Positions 46,274 to 55,380 of a DNA stretch of 64,000 nt are shown piece after piece. Each line of letters starts with the position of its first letter. Positions within the stretch are counted from its first letter, which is position 1. Origin of the DNA: Carboxylicivirga longa (GTDB lineage: Bacteria > Bacteroidota > Bacteroidia > Bacteroidales > Marinilabiliaceae); contig NZ_JBNGOZ010000004.1 of the NCBI RefSeq assembly GCF_050589825.1, forward strand, positions 186,001 to 250,000. The letters are read 5' to 3'. The translations under genes were made by a program, and so were the position numbers. Below the pieces are notes generated by a model. That model was not told the origin of the DNA, ran no database searches, and saw only the letters and a program-made list of their open reading frames with translations.

Positions 46274-46329
46274 ATTAGTGCTCGTTGCATGGTGCCTTGT
46301 GCACGATGCAACGGGCATTATGCACTAAT
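46274..46329. repeat. Two-tier hairpin between secA and lgt
   Basis: ATTAGTGC (46274-46281) pairs with GCACTAAT (46322-46329), and inside that CGTTGCAT (46283-46290) pairs with ATGCAACG (46306-46313). It fills nearly the whole gap from the secA stop to the lgt start. No T-run follows, so it could be an mRNA processing or protection structure rather than a terminator. Confidence 0.6.
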
Positions 46330-46339
46330 AACAGAAAAT

Positions 46340-47125
46340 ATGATTCTTAACTCAATTAACTGGAATGTTCATCCCGAGATATTTTCGATAGGATCGTTGC
46401 ACGTGCGTTACTATGGCCTTCTTTTCGCCATGGGCTTTATGCTGGGTTATTATATTCTTGAGAAAATGTTCAAATCGGAAGACATAAAACAAGAATGGCT
46501 CGATAAAATATTTATGTACGTGGTGGTGGCTACCATTGTTGGGGCACGCCTGGGGCACGTGATCTTTTACGGATGGGATTATTACTCGCAGCATCCTGGC
46601 GATATCATTAAAATATGGGAGGGCGGATTGGCCAGTCACGGAGGTGCCATCGGAATTCTGATAGCATTACATTATTATTCAAAAAATGTGACGAAAAAGA
46701 GCATGATATGGACACTGGATCGCCTGGTGGTACCGGTTGCCCTAACGGCTGTCTTTATTCGTTTAGGTAACCTTATGAACTCTGAAATTTATGGTCATGT
46801 TACCGATTTGCCCTGGGGTTTTGTGTTTGAGCGACGCGGTGAAACGCTGCCCAAGCATCCCACGCAGCTATATGAGGCCTTCTGTTATCTGATTACCTTT
46901 ATCGTGGTGTTCTTCACCTACTGGAAGACCAAGGCCAAGGAGAAGCAGGGCTTGATTTTTGGTATCTTCCTAATCGGTATTTTTGCCTCTCGTTTCTTCA
47001 TTGAGTTTGTGAAAGAAAATCAGGAGGCCTTTGAAGAAAGCATGACCTTTAATATGGGACAGCTGTTGAGTGTGCCATTTGTCATTGCCGGTGTTTATTA
47101 CATCTACAATGCGATAAAGAAGTAA
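46340..47125 (+). CDS. lgt: Prolipoprotein diacylglyceryl transferase
   Basis: A 261-residue inner-membrane enzyme that transfers diacylglycerol from phosphatidylglycerol to the lipobox Cys. Seven hydrophobic helices can be traced, with the early HVRYYGLLFAMGFMLGYY segment, WEGGLASHGGAIGILIALH, and the Lgt signature region IRLGNLMNSEIYG (canonical GRIGNFINGE). HPTQLYEAF is present. ATG at 46340 is chosen; the frame upstream to 46289 lies in the intergenic hairpin. Its product serves the many lipoproteins encoded nearby. Confidence 0.96.
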   Translation: MILNSINWNVHPEIFSIGSLHVRYYGLLFAMGFMLGYYILEKMFKSEDIKQEWLDKIFMYVVVATIVGARLGHVIFYGWDYYSQHPGDIIKIWEGGLASHGGAIGILIALHYYSKNVTKKSMIWTLDRLVVPVALTAVFIRLGNLMNSEIYGHVTDLPWGFVFERRGETLPKHPTQLYEAFCYLITFIVVFFTYWKTKAKEKQGLIFGIFLIGIFASRFFIEFVKENQEAFEESMTFNMGQLLSVPFVIAGVYYIYNAIKK

Positions 47126-47148
47126 ATTGCTTTAAAGCATAACTAAAG

Positions 47149-47191
47149 CAGGCCGTTCAAAAATGAGGTTTTCATATTTTTGAACGGCCTG
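47149..47191. terminator. Bidirectional terminator, lgt / DUF4301
   Basis: CAGGCCGTTCAAAAAT (47149-47164) and ATTTTTGAACGGCCTG (47176-47191) form a perfect 16-bp stem followed by TTTTCGTTTTTT on the plus strand, between convergent genes. Confidence 0.9.
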
Positions 47192-47214
47192 TTTTCGTTT
47201 TTTATACCACCCAA

Positions 47215-48735
47215 CTAAGCGGGTTGATGCTGTGGACGTAATAGGTCCATTACGGTTTTTACCGGATTAAAAGTGCTTATCGGTACCTCAACAAAGAAGC
47301 TGAGCCAATGGGCCATGGCACCGTTCCACAGACCCGGTAATTCAAGTGCTTTTAAGGCTTTTCCGTTCTGTGTTTTCTCTGATATAAAGCCGGTTTCCGG
47401 ATCCACAAAATTCGTCAGGTCAAACTTCTGTCCTTGATAATCTTTCGTATAACACACCAGATCTACCGGATTAAAGTGAGTACTGCTTTTCACTATTTCC
47501 TGCTGTTGGCCATCCTTGGGATGTATTTGTGCGCTTTCTACAATCTGCAGGCTTATGGTACCGTCTGATTGTTTCACCCAGAAGGGGCCGCCACCGGGCT
47601 CTCCTTCGTTTTTTACCATGCCACACACGCGAATCGGGCGGTTCAGATGTTCTTTAATAAAGGCTGCCTTCTGATTGTGATCCATGCTGGCCATTTTGTC
47701 ATCGGTGATCTGAAGTTCAGAACAAAGGAAATCCACCCCTTTATCAATGGCATCGGGGGCTTGGCTATCAATTCCCTCAAGAATGGCAAATACCTGCTCT
47801 TTTTTACTAAGAAGAAGACCGGCCAGTACCTGCTTATAATGAATGGTGTCGCTCAGTAAATGCTGCGGCACCACGTTATCTATATTTTTGATGAAAACCA
47901 TTTCTTCTGCAAGGTCATTTAGGTTTTCGATGAGAGCACCATGGCCGGCAGGTCGAAACAGCAGGTTACCATCCGATTGTCTGAAGGGGGTATTGTCGGG
48001 CTTAACGGCTAAAGTATTGGTGGAAGGTTTCTGGTAGGAGAATGATACCTCAAATTTACAATTATGGACTTTCTCAAGGGCATTGCGTCGCTCCTCCAAT
48101 CGTGTTTTAAATAGTGCCTCGTGCTCCGGGCTTACCGTAAAGTGTACCTTACCCTTTGAGCCATCGCTTGCATAGGCAGCTGTCTCCTTTAGGTGTTCTT
48201 CCAAGGGCGTAAAGGCACTATTTTCACTATGGTGAAATAATAACAGTCCCTTGGGTAGCTGCCCGTAATTGAGGCCTTTGGGTAATAAAAGTCCTTCAAT
48301 CAGGGTTGTGGCTGCCTCAACACTAACTGACTCGTTACCGGTATTTACCTGCGTACCTTGAGTGAGGGCATTGCCAAAGGCAAATTTGCGAATGTCACGC
48401 AGAAAGGTTTGATAAGGCTCCTGATTGAGAAGTTCTTGTTGGCGGCCATCATCGGCCTGTAAAAATTCAAACAGAGATTTGAACATACGGGTGGCAGCGC
48501 CCGATGCCGGCACAAATTTGATCACATCAAGTCCTTGATTTAATGCCCTGTTGTATTTTTCAATAAGCGTAGTTTCATCATATTTGTTGGTTCGGATGAT
48601 GCCGTCGTTAATCGTGGCTGCTTTTACCAGCCTTGCATAAGGGAAACCGGCTTCAAAATGCTCCAGCTGCTTACTGATGCGTTCGGGTGTAATCCCTTCT
48701 TTGTGTATTTGTAAGTAGTCTTTTTCGCTTAGCAT
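47215..48735 (-). CDS. DUF4301 family protein
   Basis: A 506-residue cytosolic protein of the DUF4301 family, found mainly in Bacteroidota. Visible signatures are VIKFVPASGAATRMFKSLFEFL (near residue 70, cut to fewer residues here as PASGAATRMFK), LFHHSENSAFTPLEEHL, LFRPAGHGALIENLNDL and FIKNIDNVVP. The layout (PASG-x-ATRM, then a Gly-rich RPAGHGAL loop) recalls sugar-nucleotide transferase folds, but no activity is established. ATG at 48735 (MLSEKDY) is preferred to 48804. It is monocistronic. Confidence 0.85.
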   Translation of the reverse strand: MLSEKDYLQIHKEGITPERISKQLEHFEAGFPYARLVKAATINDGIIRTNKYDETTLIEKYNRALNQGLDVIKFVPASGAATRMFKSLFEFLQADDGRQQELLNQEPYQTFLRDIRKFAFGNALTQGTQVNTGNESVSVEAATTLIEGLLLPKGLNYGQLPKGLLLFHHSENSAFTPLEEHLKETAAYASDGSKGKVHFTVSPEHEALFKTRLEERRNALEKVHNCKFEVSFSYQKPSTNTLAVKPDNTPFRQSDGNLLFRPAGHGALIENLNDLAEEMVFIKNIDNVVPQHLLSDTIHYKQVLAGLLLSKKEQVFAILEGIDSQAPDAIDKGVDFLCSELQITDDKMASMDHNQKAAFIKEHLNRPIRVCGMVKNEGEPGGGPFWVKQSDGTISLQIVESAQIHPKDGQQQEIVKSSTHFNPVDLVCYTKDYQGQKFDLTNFVDPETGFISEKTQNGKALKALELPGLWNGAMAHWLSFFVEVPISTFNPVKTVMDLLRPQHQPA

Positions 48736-49015
48736 ATAAATAGATTTTGATATGTAATAATAGTTTTTTTTGTCCTGTTTAACAAGCAAAATACATTTTA
48801 TCATACTCGCAATACGGCAGCTTATATGCCTGAAGTTATTTAATACAAGGATGTTATTTGTTAAGACATGCTGTTTTTGAAAAATACACCATTAGACTAA
48901 ATGACTCGAATAGTTGAATGTATTGATTATCAAATATTTAAAAGTTTAGTAATTCGGGAAAATATGATATATTCGCTCACTTAAAAATTTAATATTATTC
49001 ACGAATCGTTCTTTT

Positions 49016-50248
49016 ATGAAGAGAATAGGATTATTATGTGGGTTAATGATGATGGGTTTTCAGCTATTTGCTGAGGGCTATCAGGTAAACCTGCAGGGAA
49101 ACAGGCAAACCGGAATGGGACATACTGGTGCCGGCCTTTTAATGGGAGCTAGCAGCATGCATTTCAATCCGGGAGCCTTAAGTTTAATGAAATCAAAATA
49201 TGATTTTTCGGCAGGTGCAAGTGGTGTATTTTCAAAAAACACTTTTCAGAAAAAGGCACCTTCAGTATATGAGGCTAAATCGGATAACCCTGTAGGCACA
49301 CCGTTTTATTTTTATGGTGCCACAAAGTTAAATGATAAGCTGGCAATGGGTCTCAGTGTTACATCGCCTTATGGAAATACCCTGAAATGGGGGGATGACT
49401 GGGATGGTAAATACCTGATTCAGGATATATCTTTACAAGCGATTTTTATTCAGCCCACTGTGGCCTATCAAATCACCGATAAATTAGGCATTGGCGTCGG
49501 ATTTATGGCCGTTAGTGGTAGTGTGGACTTAAATAAGGCGCTGCCAGTGCAATATACCGATGAACAAGGAAACCCAATGAATGCGGGAGTCAATATCTCG
49601 GGTAATACCTGGGCCTTTGGTTTCAATGCCGGTATTTTTTATAAGGTATCTGATAATTTTACTGCCGGTTTAAGCTATCGATCGGAGGTAATGGTGAAGC
49701 TTGATGGCGGTGATGCTGATTTCTCGGTGCCGGGATCATTGGCCGGTTTATACCCCGATACTAAGTTTGACTCCGAATTACCGCTCCCTTCCAATATCAC
49801 TTTAGGGCTGGGTTATCAGTTAAACGATAAGTGGTTACTGGCAGCTGACCTTCAGTATGTGGGCTGGTCGGCTTATGAAAGCCTAAACTTTGATTTTGAA
49901 GCACCAAGTGTGCCTGATTCATACAACCAGCGGGATTTTGAAAATACGATGATTTACCGCCTGGGAGCTGAGTATTCCCTAAATGAAAAAGCGCAGTTCA
50001 GAGCCGGTGTCTATTACGATAGTACTCCCATTTCTGAAGATTTGCTGACACCCGAAACCCCGGGAACCAATAAGATTGGTATGTCATTGGGCTTTGGCTA
50101 TAAATTCACGGACAAATTGTCTTTGGATGCTTCTCTGCTATATATTCATGGAGAAAAGCGAGAAGATGGTTATGCACCCAGTGACTTTTATGGTACCTAT
50201 TACACCAATGCCATTATTCCGGGTATAGGTATTAATTATTCATTCTAA
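49016..50248 (+). CDS. OmpP1/FadL-family outer-membrane transporter
   Basis: A 410-residue outer-membrane barrel of the FadL/TodX family, which imports long-chain fatty acids and other hydrophobic compounds. A signal peptide ends near residue 20 (FQLFAEGYQ). The N-terminal hatch region GNRQTGMGHTGAGLLMGASSM and the FNPGALSLMKSK segment are typical, and the C-terminal strand ends in Phe (IPGIGINYSF), the BAM recognition signal. An SGNH-hydrolase-type lipoprotein gene follows after 7 bases, so the pair probably acts together on lipids or esters. Confidence 0.92.
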   Translation: MKRIGLLCGLMMMGFQLFAEGYQVNLQGNRQTGMGHTGAGLLMGASSMHFNPGALSLMKSKYDFSAGASGVFSKNTFQKKAPSVYEAKSDNPVGTPFYFYGATKLNDKLAMGLSVTSPYGNTLKWGDDWDGKYLIQDISLQAIFIQPTVAYQITDKLGIGVGFMAVSGSVDLNKALPVQYTDEQGNPMNAGVNISGNTWAFGFNAGIFYKVSDNFTAGLSYRSEVMVKLDGGDADFSVPGSLAGLYPDTKFDSELPLPSNITLGLGYQLNDKWLLAADLQYVGWSAYESLNFDFEAPSVPDSYNQRDFENTMIYRLGAEYSLNEKAQFRAGVYYDSTPISEDLLTPETPGTNKIGMSLGFGYKFTDKLSLDASLLYIHGEKREDGYAPSDFYGTYYTNAIIPGIGINYSF

Positions 50249-50255
50249 AAGCGAT

Positions 50256-51632
50256 ATGGTAATGATAAAAAAATATACTGATCACCTTTTATTGATGAGT
50301 TTGGCGCTGGGCCTATGGTCCTGCGAACCCAATGTGGATACCTTTGTGCCATCTCATGGAAGTGCTGATTTTACGAAGTTTATTGCCATAGGCGATTCAT
50401 ACACCGCCGGATATACCGATGGTGCCCTGGGGCGTCGTGGACAAGAGGAGAGTTTTAGTTATATACTAGGTAAGCAGCTGATGTATGCCGGCAGTGAATC
50501 ATTTAACCAGCCCTTGGTAAAATCTGAAGCCAGTGTGGGTACAACTGTTCTAGCCGAAAACCAGAACAATGGTTATTTTGAATTAAAAGTGGTAGATGGT
50601 GCATTTAAGCCGGTACCCGTACTGGGCGATATGGGCATATTTACTGAAAGCGTGTACAGTGCCAATAATCAAAATTTTGGTGTTCCTGGAGCCAAAGTTA
50701 CTCATTTAGCACTTGAAGCGCCTTATCCACCGTACTCGACCCTTAATCCTTTCTTTAAGCGCTTTGCCAGTACTCCTGAAGCTACAGTTATGGGTGATGC
50801 CCTGGCTGCCCATCCTACTTTTGTGTCGCTGTGGATTGGTAACAATGATGTATTGGGTTACGCCCTTGCCGGTGGTGAAGATGATGAAATTACCGATGTA
50901 GCACTTTTTGCGGGTCTTATTGATCAATATGCTGGAGCCATTGCGGCTGGCGGCGCCAAAGCAGTGATGGGTAATATCCCGGCGATTGAAAGTATTCCTT
51001 ATTTTAATACGGTGGCTTATAATGTGTTGCCGCTGGATGCTGATAAGGCAGCCCAGCTCAATGCTGGCTATACCAAATATAATGAAGGAGTAGATCTGTA
51101 CAATAGTCAGGTGCCGGAAAACATGCAGCTGCCCTACATTAGTTTTCAGGAAGGAGCCAACGCTCTTATTATTGAAGACGAGGATTATCCCATTAATGGT
51201 ATGCGCCAGATAAAGACTGATGAGAAATTGGTATTAACCCTGCCCAGTGATAAAATTGCCAATGAAGGCTGGGGAACCATGGTGCCTGTCCCAGCCGAAT
51301 ATGTGTTGGATGAGGAAGAGCTGGAGGATATAGATGTAGCTACTAAAGCCTACAATACTGCCATTAAAGCCACTTGCGAGAAATATGGTTTCGCCATGGT
51401 TGATTTGAATAAAAAAATGGAGGAGTTAAGTACCACGGGCTTAATCATCGATGGCCATCGTTACACAAGTCAGTTTGTGACCGGAGGTGTTTTCTCATTG
51501 GATGGTATTCATGCCACCGGAAGAGGTTCGGCCATTATCGCCAATGCCTTTATCGATGCGATTAATGCAAAATTCAATGCATCGGTTCCACGGGCTAATA
51601 TTAACGATTATAACACAGTGGAGTTTCCGTAA
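50256..51632 (+). CDS. SGNH/GDSL-type hydrolase lipoprotein
   Basis: A 458-residue lipoprotein (LALGLWSC lipobox, Cys about 23) with an SGNH hydrolase fold. Block I is IGDSYTAGYTDG (nucleophile Ser near 48), block III LWIGNNDVLGYA (Asn near 196) and block V DGIHATGRGS (catalytic Asp and His near 420). All expected catalytic residues are present, so it should be an active esterase or lipase. It is 7 bases downstream of the FadL-type gene and surely in the same operon; its product may free fatty acids for the porin. A terminator follows. Confidence 0.9.
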   Translation: MVMIKKYTDHLLLMSLALGLWSCEPNVDTFVPSHGSADFTKFIAIGDSYTAGYTDGALGRRGQEESFSYILGKQLMYAGSESFNQPLVKSEASVGTTVLAENQNNGYFELKVVDGAFKPVPVLGDMGIFTESVYSANNQNFGVPGAKVTHLALEAPYPPYSTLNPFFKRFASTPEATVMGDALAAHPTFVSLWIGNNDVLGYALAGGEDDEITDVALFAGLIDQYAGAIAAGGAKAVMGNIPAIESIPYFNTVAYNVLPLDADKAAQLNAGYTKYNEGVDLYNSQVPENMQLPYISFQEGANALIIEDEDYPINGMRQIKTDEKLVLTLPSDKIANEGWGTMVPVPAEYVLDEEELEDIDVATKAYNTAIKATCEKYGFAMVDLNKKMEELSTTGLIIDGHRYTSQFVTGGVFSLDGIHATGRGSAIIANAFIDAINAKFNASVPRANINDYNTVEFP

Positions 51633-51659
51633 GCGGGAAAATCAATAAGGAATAAATAT

Positions 51660-51695
51660 AAAAGATGCCGCAAATAATTTTTGTTGGCATCTTTT
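51660..51695. terminator. Bidirectional terminator, SGNH lipoprotein / aminotransferase
   Basis: AAAAGATGCC (51660-51669) and GGCATCTTTT (51686-51695) flank a 16-base loop, with further T residues after it on the plus strand. The right arm reaches the last base before the aminotransferase stop. Confidence 0.8.
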
Positions 51696-52523
51696 TTATT
51701 TCAGCTGCATGGTAATGCGCTCCTCCAGGCTGTCGCGCAGGCGTATCAGCAGCGGATGATTAGCTTGAAATGGATGCTCATCAATCCTGCGAATGGGGAG
51801 CAAGCGAGGCGAGGTGCCGGAAATAAAGGCGGCCTCCATAACAGGTAGTTCATCCATCGGAAGCGAGCGATACACAATTTTTATCTTCAGCTCAAGTGCA
51901 CAATTGATAATCTGTTGCCGCATAATGCCCGGCAGTACCTCCTGTTCTTTTGCTGTTATAAGTGTGTCATCTTTTATAAAAAATAGGTTAGAGCGGCTTC
52001 CCTCGGTAAGGGCATGGCGATGATTGACCAGCAATGTTTCATACACATGCTCCTGCGCAATAATATCATTGGCTTTATTACGTATGCTTGCATTGTATAT
52101 TTTGGCCGTGGGATGAGTACGCTCATCATATTGTAGGGTGCATACAATCCCTTCTTTCCTTTCTGCTTCGTTGGGATAGCGGGCCGGTATAAAATAAGCC
52201 AGAAAGTAGGCATCTCCATTATTTTTAAACCTTAAATCAAGCTTCACATTCCCATCGTTGATATTATTAGCTGTATAGAGCACCTGCAAACGGCGGGGAA
52301 GCATGCTGATGCGCACAGGACTAACTTTGCCGGCTGTTTTTAGGCTATGTGTCAGTCGATTTAAATGATCGTCCAGAAAAAGTGGTGTAGACGCTTGTAT
52401 ACGGAATACCTCATACACGCAGACTTCATCGGGTGCGATGGTGGCGTTGAAGAAATTCACCGACTTAAGAGTTCTGTCCATCAGGAAGTACTGACCTCGT
52501 ATAGCAGATTGCATCTGAAACAA
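51696..52523 (-). CDS. Class IV aminotransferase
   Basis: A 275-residue PLP enzyme of fold type IV, the group of branched-chain aminotransferase and aminodeoxychorismate lyase. Visible are VYEVFRIQASTPLFLDDHLNRL (early substrate-side segment, near residues 35-57), the PLP Lys region near IYNASIRNKAND (about 143-155), LVNHRHALTEGSRSNLFFIK (near 170-188) and LPGIMRQQII (near 205). The substrate (branched-chain amino acid, D-amino acid or aminodeoxychorismate) cannot be fixed by eye. It is a single gene, convergent with the SGNH lipoprotein. Confidence 0.88.
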   Translation of the reverse strand: MFQMQSAIRGQYFLMDRTLKSVNFFNATIAPDEVCVYEVFRIQASTPLFLDDHLNRLTHSLKTAGKVSPVRISMLPRRLQVLYTANNINDGNVKLDLRFKNNGDAYFLAYFIPARYPNEAERKEGIVCTLQYDERTHPTAKIYNASIRNKANDIIAQEHVYETLLVNHRHALTEGSRSNLFFIKDDTLITAKEQEVLPGIMRQQIINCALELKIKIVYRSLPMDELPVMEAAFISGTSPRLLPIRRIDEHPFQANHPLLIRLRDSLEERITMQLK

Positions 52524-52725
52524 TGGTATCGTTAATATTTCAGTATGAAGATAAGTATTTTTTATAACCCGAAAAAATGTCAGGAGGCAATGTCATAATG
52601 CCCTGATCAGGAGTTGTGTAGTAGTCATTTTGTCATAGTGCGAAATCTGCTTATTTACATCGTGTAATAGTAATCTATTGATAATCAGAAATTAGTTTGT
52701 TTTTTGTCATTTAGGTGCTGAAATT

Positions 52726-52740
52726 GGCATCTACTTTGAT
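52726..52740 (+). promoter_or_regulatory. Possible promoter of the hsp20 gene
   Basis: TTGGCATCTACTTTGAT places GG and GA ten bases apart, one base from the sigma-54 pattern GG-N10-GC, with TGGCA intact. The same stretch also holds TACTTTG, a one-base-short version of the -7 TAnnTTTG box. Which is used cannot be told; the leader to the ATG is about 45-55 bases. Confidence 0.3.
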
Positions 52741-52783
52741 ATTGTCTGTGTGAGTGAATTAAAAATTTGTTGAACTAAATTTT

Positions 52784-52788
52784 GGAGG
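52784..52788 (+). promoter_or_regulatory. Strong Shine-Dalgarno site of hsp20
   Basis: GGAGG, 8 bases before the ATG at 52797. Clear Shine-Dalgarno sites are rare in this window, and this one fixes the start over the TTG at 52782, which overlaps it. Confidence 0.7.
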
Positions 52789-52796
52789 AAAAAGCT

Positions 52797-53249
52797 ATGA
52801 CACTGGCAAAATTATCAAACAACTGGTTTCCATCAGTACCTTCAATCTTCGATAGATTTTTTGATGGAGAATTGATGGATTGGAATAGAACTAATTATTC
52901 CAGCACCGATACAACCTTACCCGCCGTTAATGTTACCGAAAATGACAATGAGTTTCTGATTGATGTGGCGGCCCCGGGTTTAAAAAAAGAAGACTTTAAG
53001 GTGGATTATGACAATGGCCGATTAACCATTTCATCGGAAAAGAAAAATGAGAAGGAAGAAAAAGAAGGTGAGAAGGTAACAAGGCGTGAGTTCAGCTATC
53101 AGTCATTCCAGCGCTCGTTCACCGTATCGGAAAGTGTGATCGATGCTGATAAGATTGGGGCTAACTACGATAATGGCATTCTTCATATCACTTTGCCCAA
53201 GCGCGAGGAGGTGAAGCCACGTCCGGCCAAGCAGATTGCTATTAAATAG
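52797..53249 (+). CDS. Small heat-shock protein, Hsp20/alpha-crystallin
   Basis: A 150-residue holdase chaperone. The N-terminal arm (WFPSVPSIFDRFFDGE) leads to an alpha-crystallin domain (about residues 40-135) with PAVNVTENDNEFLIDVAAPG, LKKEDFKVDYDNGRLTIS and FQRSFTVSESVIDADKIGANYDNG. The conserved GILHITLPK stretch comes next, and the tail reads KPRPAKQIAIK with an I-x-I-type end. It should bind unfolding proteins in the cytosol. A strong Shine-Dalgarno site precedes it, and a 66-codon gene follows after 73 bases. Confidence 0.95.
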   Translation: MTLAKLSNNWFPSVPSIFDRFFDGELMDWNRTNYSSTDTTLPAVNVTENDNEFLIDVAAPGLKKEDFKVDYDNGRLTISSEKKNEKEEKEGEKVTRREFSYQSFQRSFTVSESVIDADKIGANYDNGILHITLPKREEVKPRPAKQIAIK

Positions 53250-53322
53250 CCTTAAGGTTTGTCTCAAAAGGGAACATAGATGTGACCTTAAATGATATTG
53301 ATTTTAATTAACAGAGAGTGCT

Positions 53323-53523
53323 ATGTTGGAGTTATGTAAGAAAGTATTGAATGGTGTACAGGAAGATAAGGAGCTCTTTCGTAAAGAATTGATAAAATCT
53401 ATGGCATGGCTAAATCGCGAAGATCAAACAAAGTTGAAAGATTATGTGCAGCTAACATTTGCCGATGAGCATGCCGATGTGATACAAGAGGTTCTTAGCA
53501 CCCAATACGATTTTGCATCCTAA
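53323..53523 (+). CDS. Small helical protein downstream of hsp20
   Basis: A 66-residue, highly charged protein with no signal or membrane segment, predicted to be all helix (CKKVLNGVQEDKELFRKELIK; MAWLNREDQTKLKDYVQLTF). No family was recognised. It follows hsp20 by 73 bases on the same strand and is closed by a strong terminator at 53533-53575, so it is probably co-expressed with the chaperone. A real gene is likely because the frame, start and terminator spacing fit, but this is inference. Confidence 0.6.
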   Translation: MLELCKKVLNGVQEDKELFRKELIKSMAWLNREDQTKLKDYVQLTFADEHADVIQEVLSTQYDFAS

Positions 53524-53532
53524 CAATATTGA

Positions 53533-53575
53533 AAAAGCCGTTGGCTGTTTGCGATTGCATCGGCCAACGGCTTTT
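53533..53575 (+). terminator. Terminator of the hsp20 unit
   Basis: AAAAGCCGTTGGC (53533-53545) and GCCAACGGCTTTT (53563-53575) form a perfect 13-bp stem with a T-tract, about 9 bases past the stop of the 66-codon gene. Confidence 0.9.
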
Positions 53576-53820
53576 AATATGTTTTATGGCTCGGTTCTTT
53601 ATCTGCCGAAATCCATTTAAGGATTAAATACAAAAAAGCTTAACGAATTGGGTGCTTTCAAAGCTTACACGTCCTAATCAGTCTCTCGGCTCTTTTCGCA
53701 TAACTCACCGCTAATTCCTCACTTCTCACTTCCTACAACCTAACATACTTACACATTAATAGAGCCTAATTAAAGATAATAGTGTATTTTAAGGCTGAAA
53801 AATCACTTAAAATATACCTC

Positions 53821-55374
53821 ATGAAGTACTTCTTTATCCTATTGGTATTGCTCGTTGTGGAACCAGTTTATACGGCGGGCAAAAATGTGACGGGCATTGT
53901 CTTTAACGACAAAAATAAAAATGGCATCTACGATGCAGGTGATATAGTAATGCCGGATGTTTGTGTCTCTAATCAAAGGGAGGTGGTAAAAACCGATGCG
54001 CAAGGACGCTACCAATTGCCTTTGCGTAAAAATGCTTTTATTTATGTGGTGAAGCCCCAAGGCTATGCTCTTCAGCTCGATGAGGATAACATCCCCCAAG
54101 GTAATTATTATCATCATCCCAAAGGAACGCCCCGTAATTTAAAATATCCGGGTGTGGAGCCAACAGCTAAACAACCTGTAGAAATTAATTTTCCACTATA
54201 TGCTACCGGGCTAAAGACGAATTTTCGAATGCTGGCGCTGGGGGATCCGCAGATGCCCAATGATGAAGCACTGGACTATTTCAGGGATGGTGCTGTGGCC
54301 GATCTGTTTCGCCACCAGGCCGATTTTTATATGGTGCACGGCGATATTGCTGATGATCATCTTTTGATTTATCCGCGAGAGAAGAAAATAATGGGCAAGC
54401 TGAATGTACCCGGCTATCATGTTCCCGGTAATCACGATGTGAACTATCGGTCAGAAGATCGGGTTAATGATTTTGAGACTTACCGAATGGCCTATGGTCC
54501 CGATTACTACGCTTTTAACTATGGCAATGTTCACTTTATCGTACTGAATAACATTGCCTACCAGGGATGGGATAAGCTTAATAATAAAGCTGGGCGCTAT
54601 ACTGGCAATCTGGATGATACACAGCTGGAATGGTTGCAAAATGACTTGGCCACCGTGCCACACAATCGGCTGATTGTCATCAATTCGCATATTCCCTTTC
54701 TGGAAGGGCCTGCACAGAAAGAGGCCGTTGTTAAGCTGCACCAAATGCTGAGTGACCGGCAGGCCGTGCTCTCACTAAGTGGTCATACCCATCAGGTAAA
54801 TACTTACCGGCTGGATGAGAATAGCCATTGGCCCTACCCGGGAATGCACGAAGGCGTTATTTTAGGAGCTACTTGCGGCAGTTGGTGGTCCAACCCCAAG
54901 GATGAGAATGGCATACCGGTGGCCACCTGTAATGATGGTTCACCCCGTGGCTATTTTGTGTTTGACTTCATGGGTGTCGATTATAGCTACCGTTTCATCC
55001 CATTTCATTATCGCGATGATTTTCAGATGCGCGTATCATTGCCCCAGGGACGATTGCAACAATCGGAGTTGGCAGATACTGATATTGTGGTTAACTGGTT
55101 TGTGGGGAAGCCACAGCAGAAGGTTGAAGTGCGTATCAATGGTGGAGCTGTGCGGTTGATGGAAAACTTCTATGGCACTGATCCTTTTTATGAGGGTACA
55201 TTGGACATACGCAAAACAGATCCGGCTTATCCGCCACGTGCCCGTGAAACGCAGCACCTGTGGAAAGTTGCATTGCCTGTTGATTTACCTGTCGGCACAC
55301 ATCATATTGAGGTGACGGCCTACGGCGATAAGGGAAAGACCTATCAGGCCATTAAGCTATTTGCGGTAGAGTAA
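53821..55374 (+). CDS. Secreted calcineurin-like phosphoesterase
   Basis: A 517-residue exported metallophosphoesterase. After the signal peptide (FFILLVLLVVEPVYTAG), residues 22-110 form an SdrD/CNA-like N-terminal beta domain (GIVFNDKNKNGIYDAGD). The metal site follows in order: GDPQMPN (near 141), HGDIADD (near 175), PGNHDV (near 202), INSHIP (near 284) and SGHTHQ (near 322). A C-terminal calcineurin-associated beta domain (about 370-517) closes it. ATG at 53821 begins the signal peptide. It probably hydrolyses a phosphate ester outside the cytosol; the substrate is unknown. Confidence 0.92.
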   Translation: MKYFFILLVLLVVEPVYTAGKNVTGIVFNDKNKNGIYDAGDIVMPDVCVSNQREVVKTDAQGRYQLPLRKNAFIYVVKPQGYALQLDEDNIPQGNYYHHPKGTPRNLKYPGVEPTAKQPVEINFPLYATGLKTNFRMLALGDPQMPNDEALDYFRDGAVADLFRHQADFYMVHGDIADDHLLIYPREKKIMGKLNVPGYHVPGNHDVNYRSEDRVNDFETYRMAYGPDYYAFNYGNVHFIVLNNIAYQGWDKLNNKAGRYTGNLDDTQLEWLQNDLATVPHNRLIVINSHIPFLEGPAQKEAVVKLHQMLSDRQAVLSLSGHTHQVNTYRLDENSHWPYPGMHEGVILGATCGSWWSNPKDENGIPVATCNDGSPRGYFVFDFMGVDYSYRFIPFHYRDDFQMRVSLPQGRLQQSELADTDIVVNWFVGKPQQKVEVRINGGAVRLMENFYGTDPFYEGTLDIRKTDPAYPPRARETQHLWKVALPVDLPVGTHHIEVTAYGDKGKTYQAIKLFAVE

Positions 55375-55380
55375 ATAACT

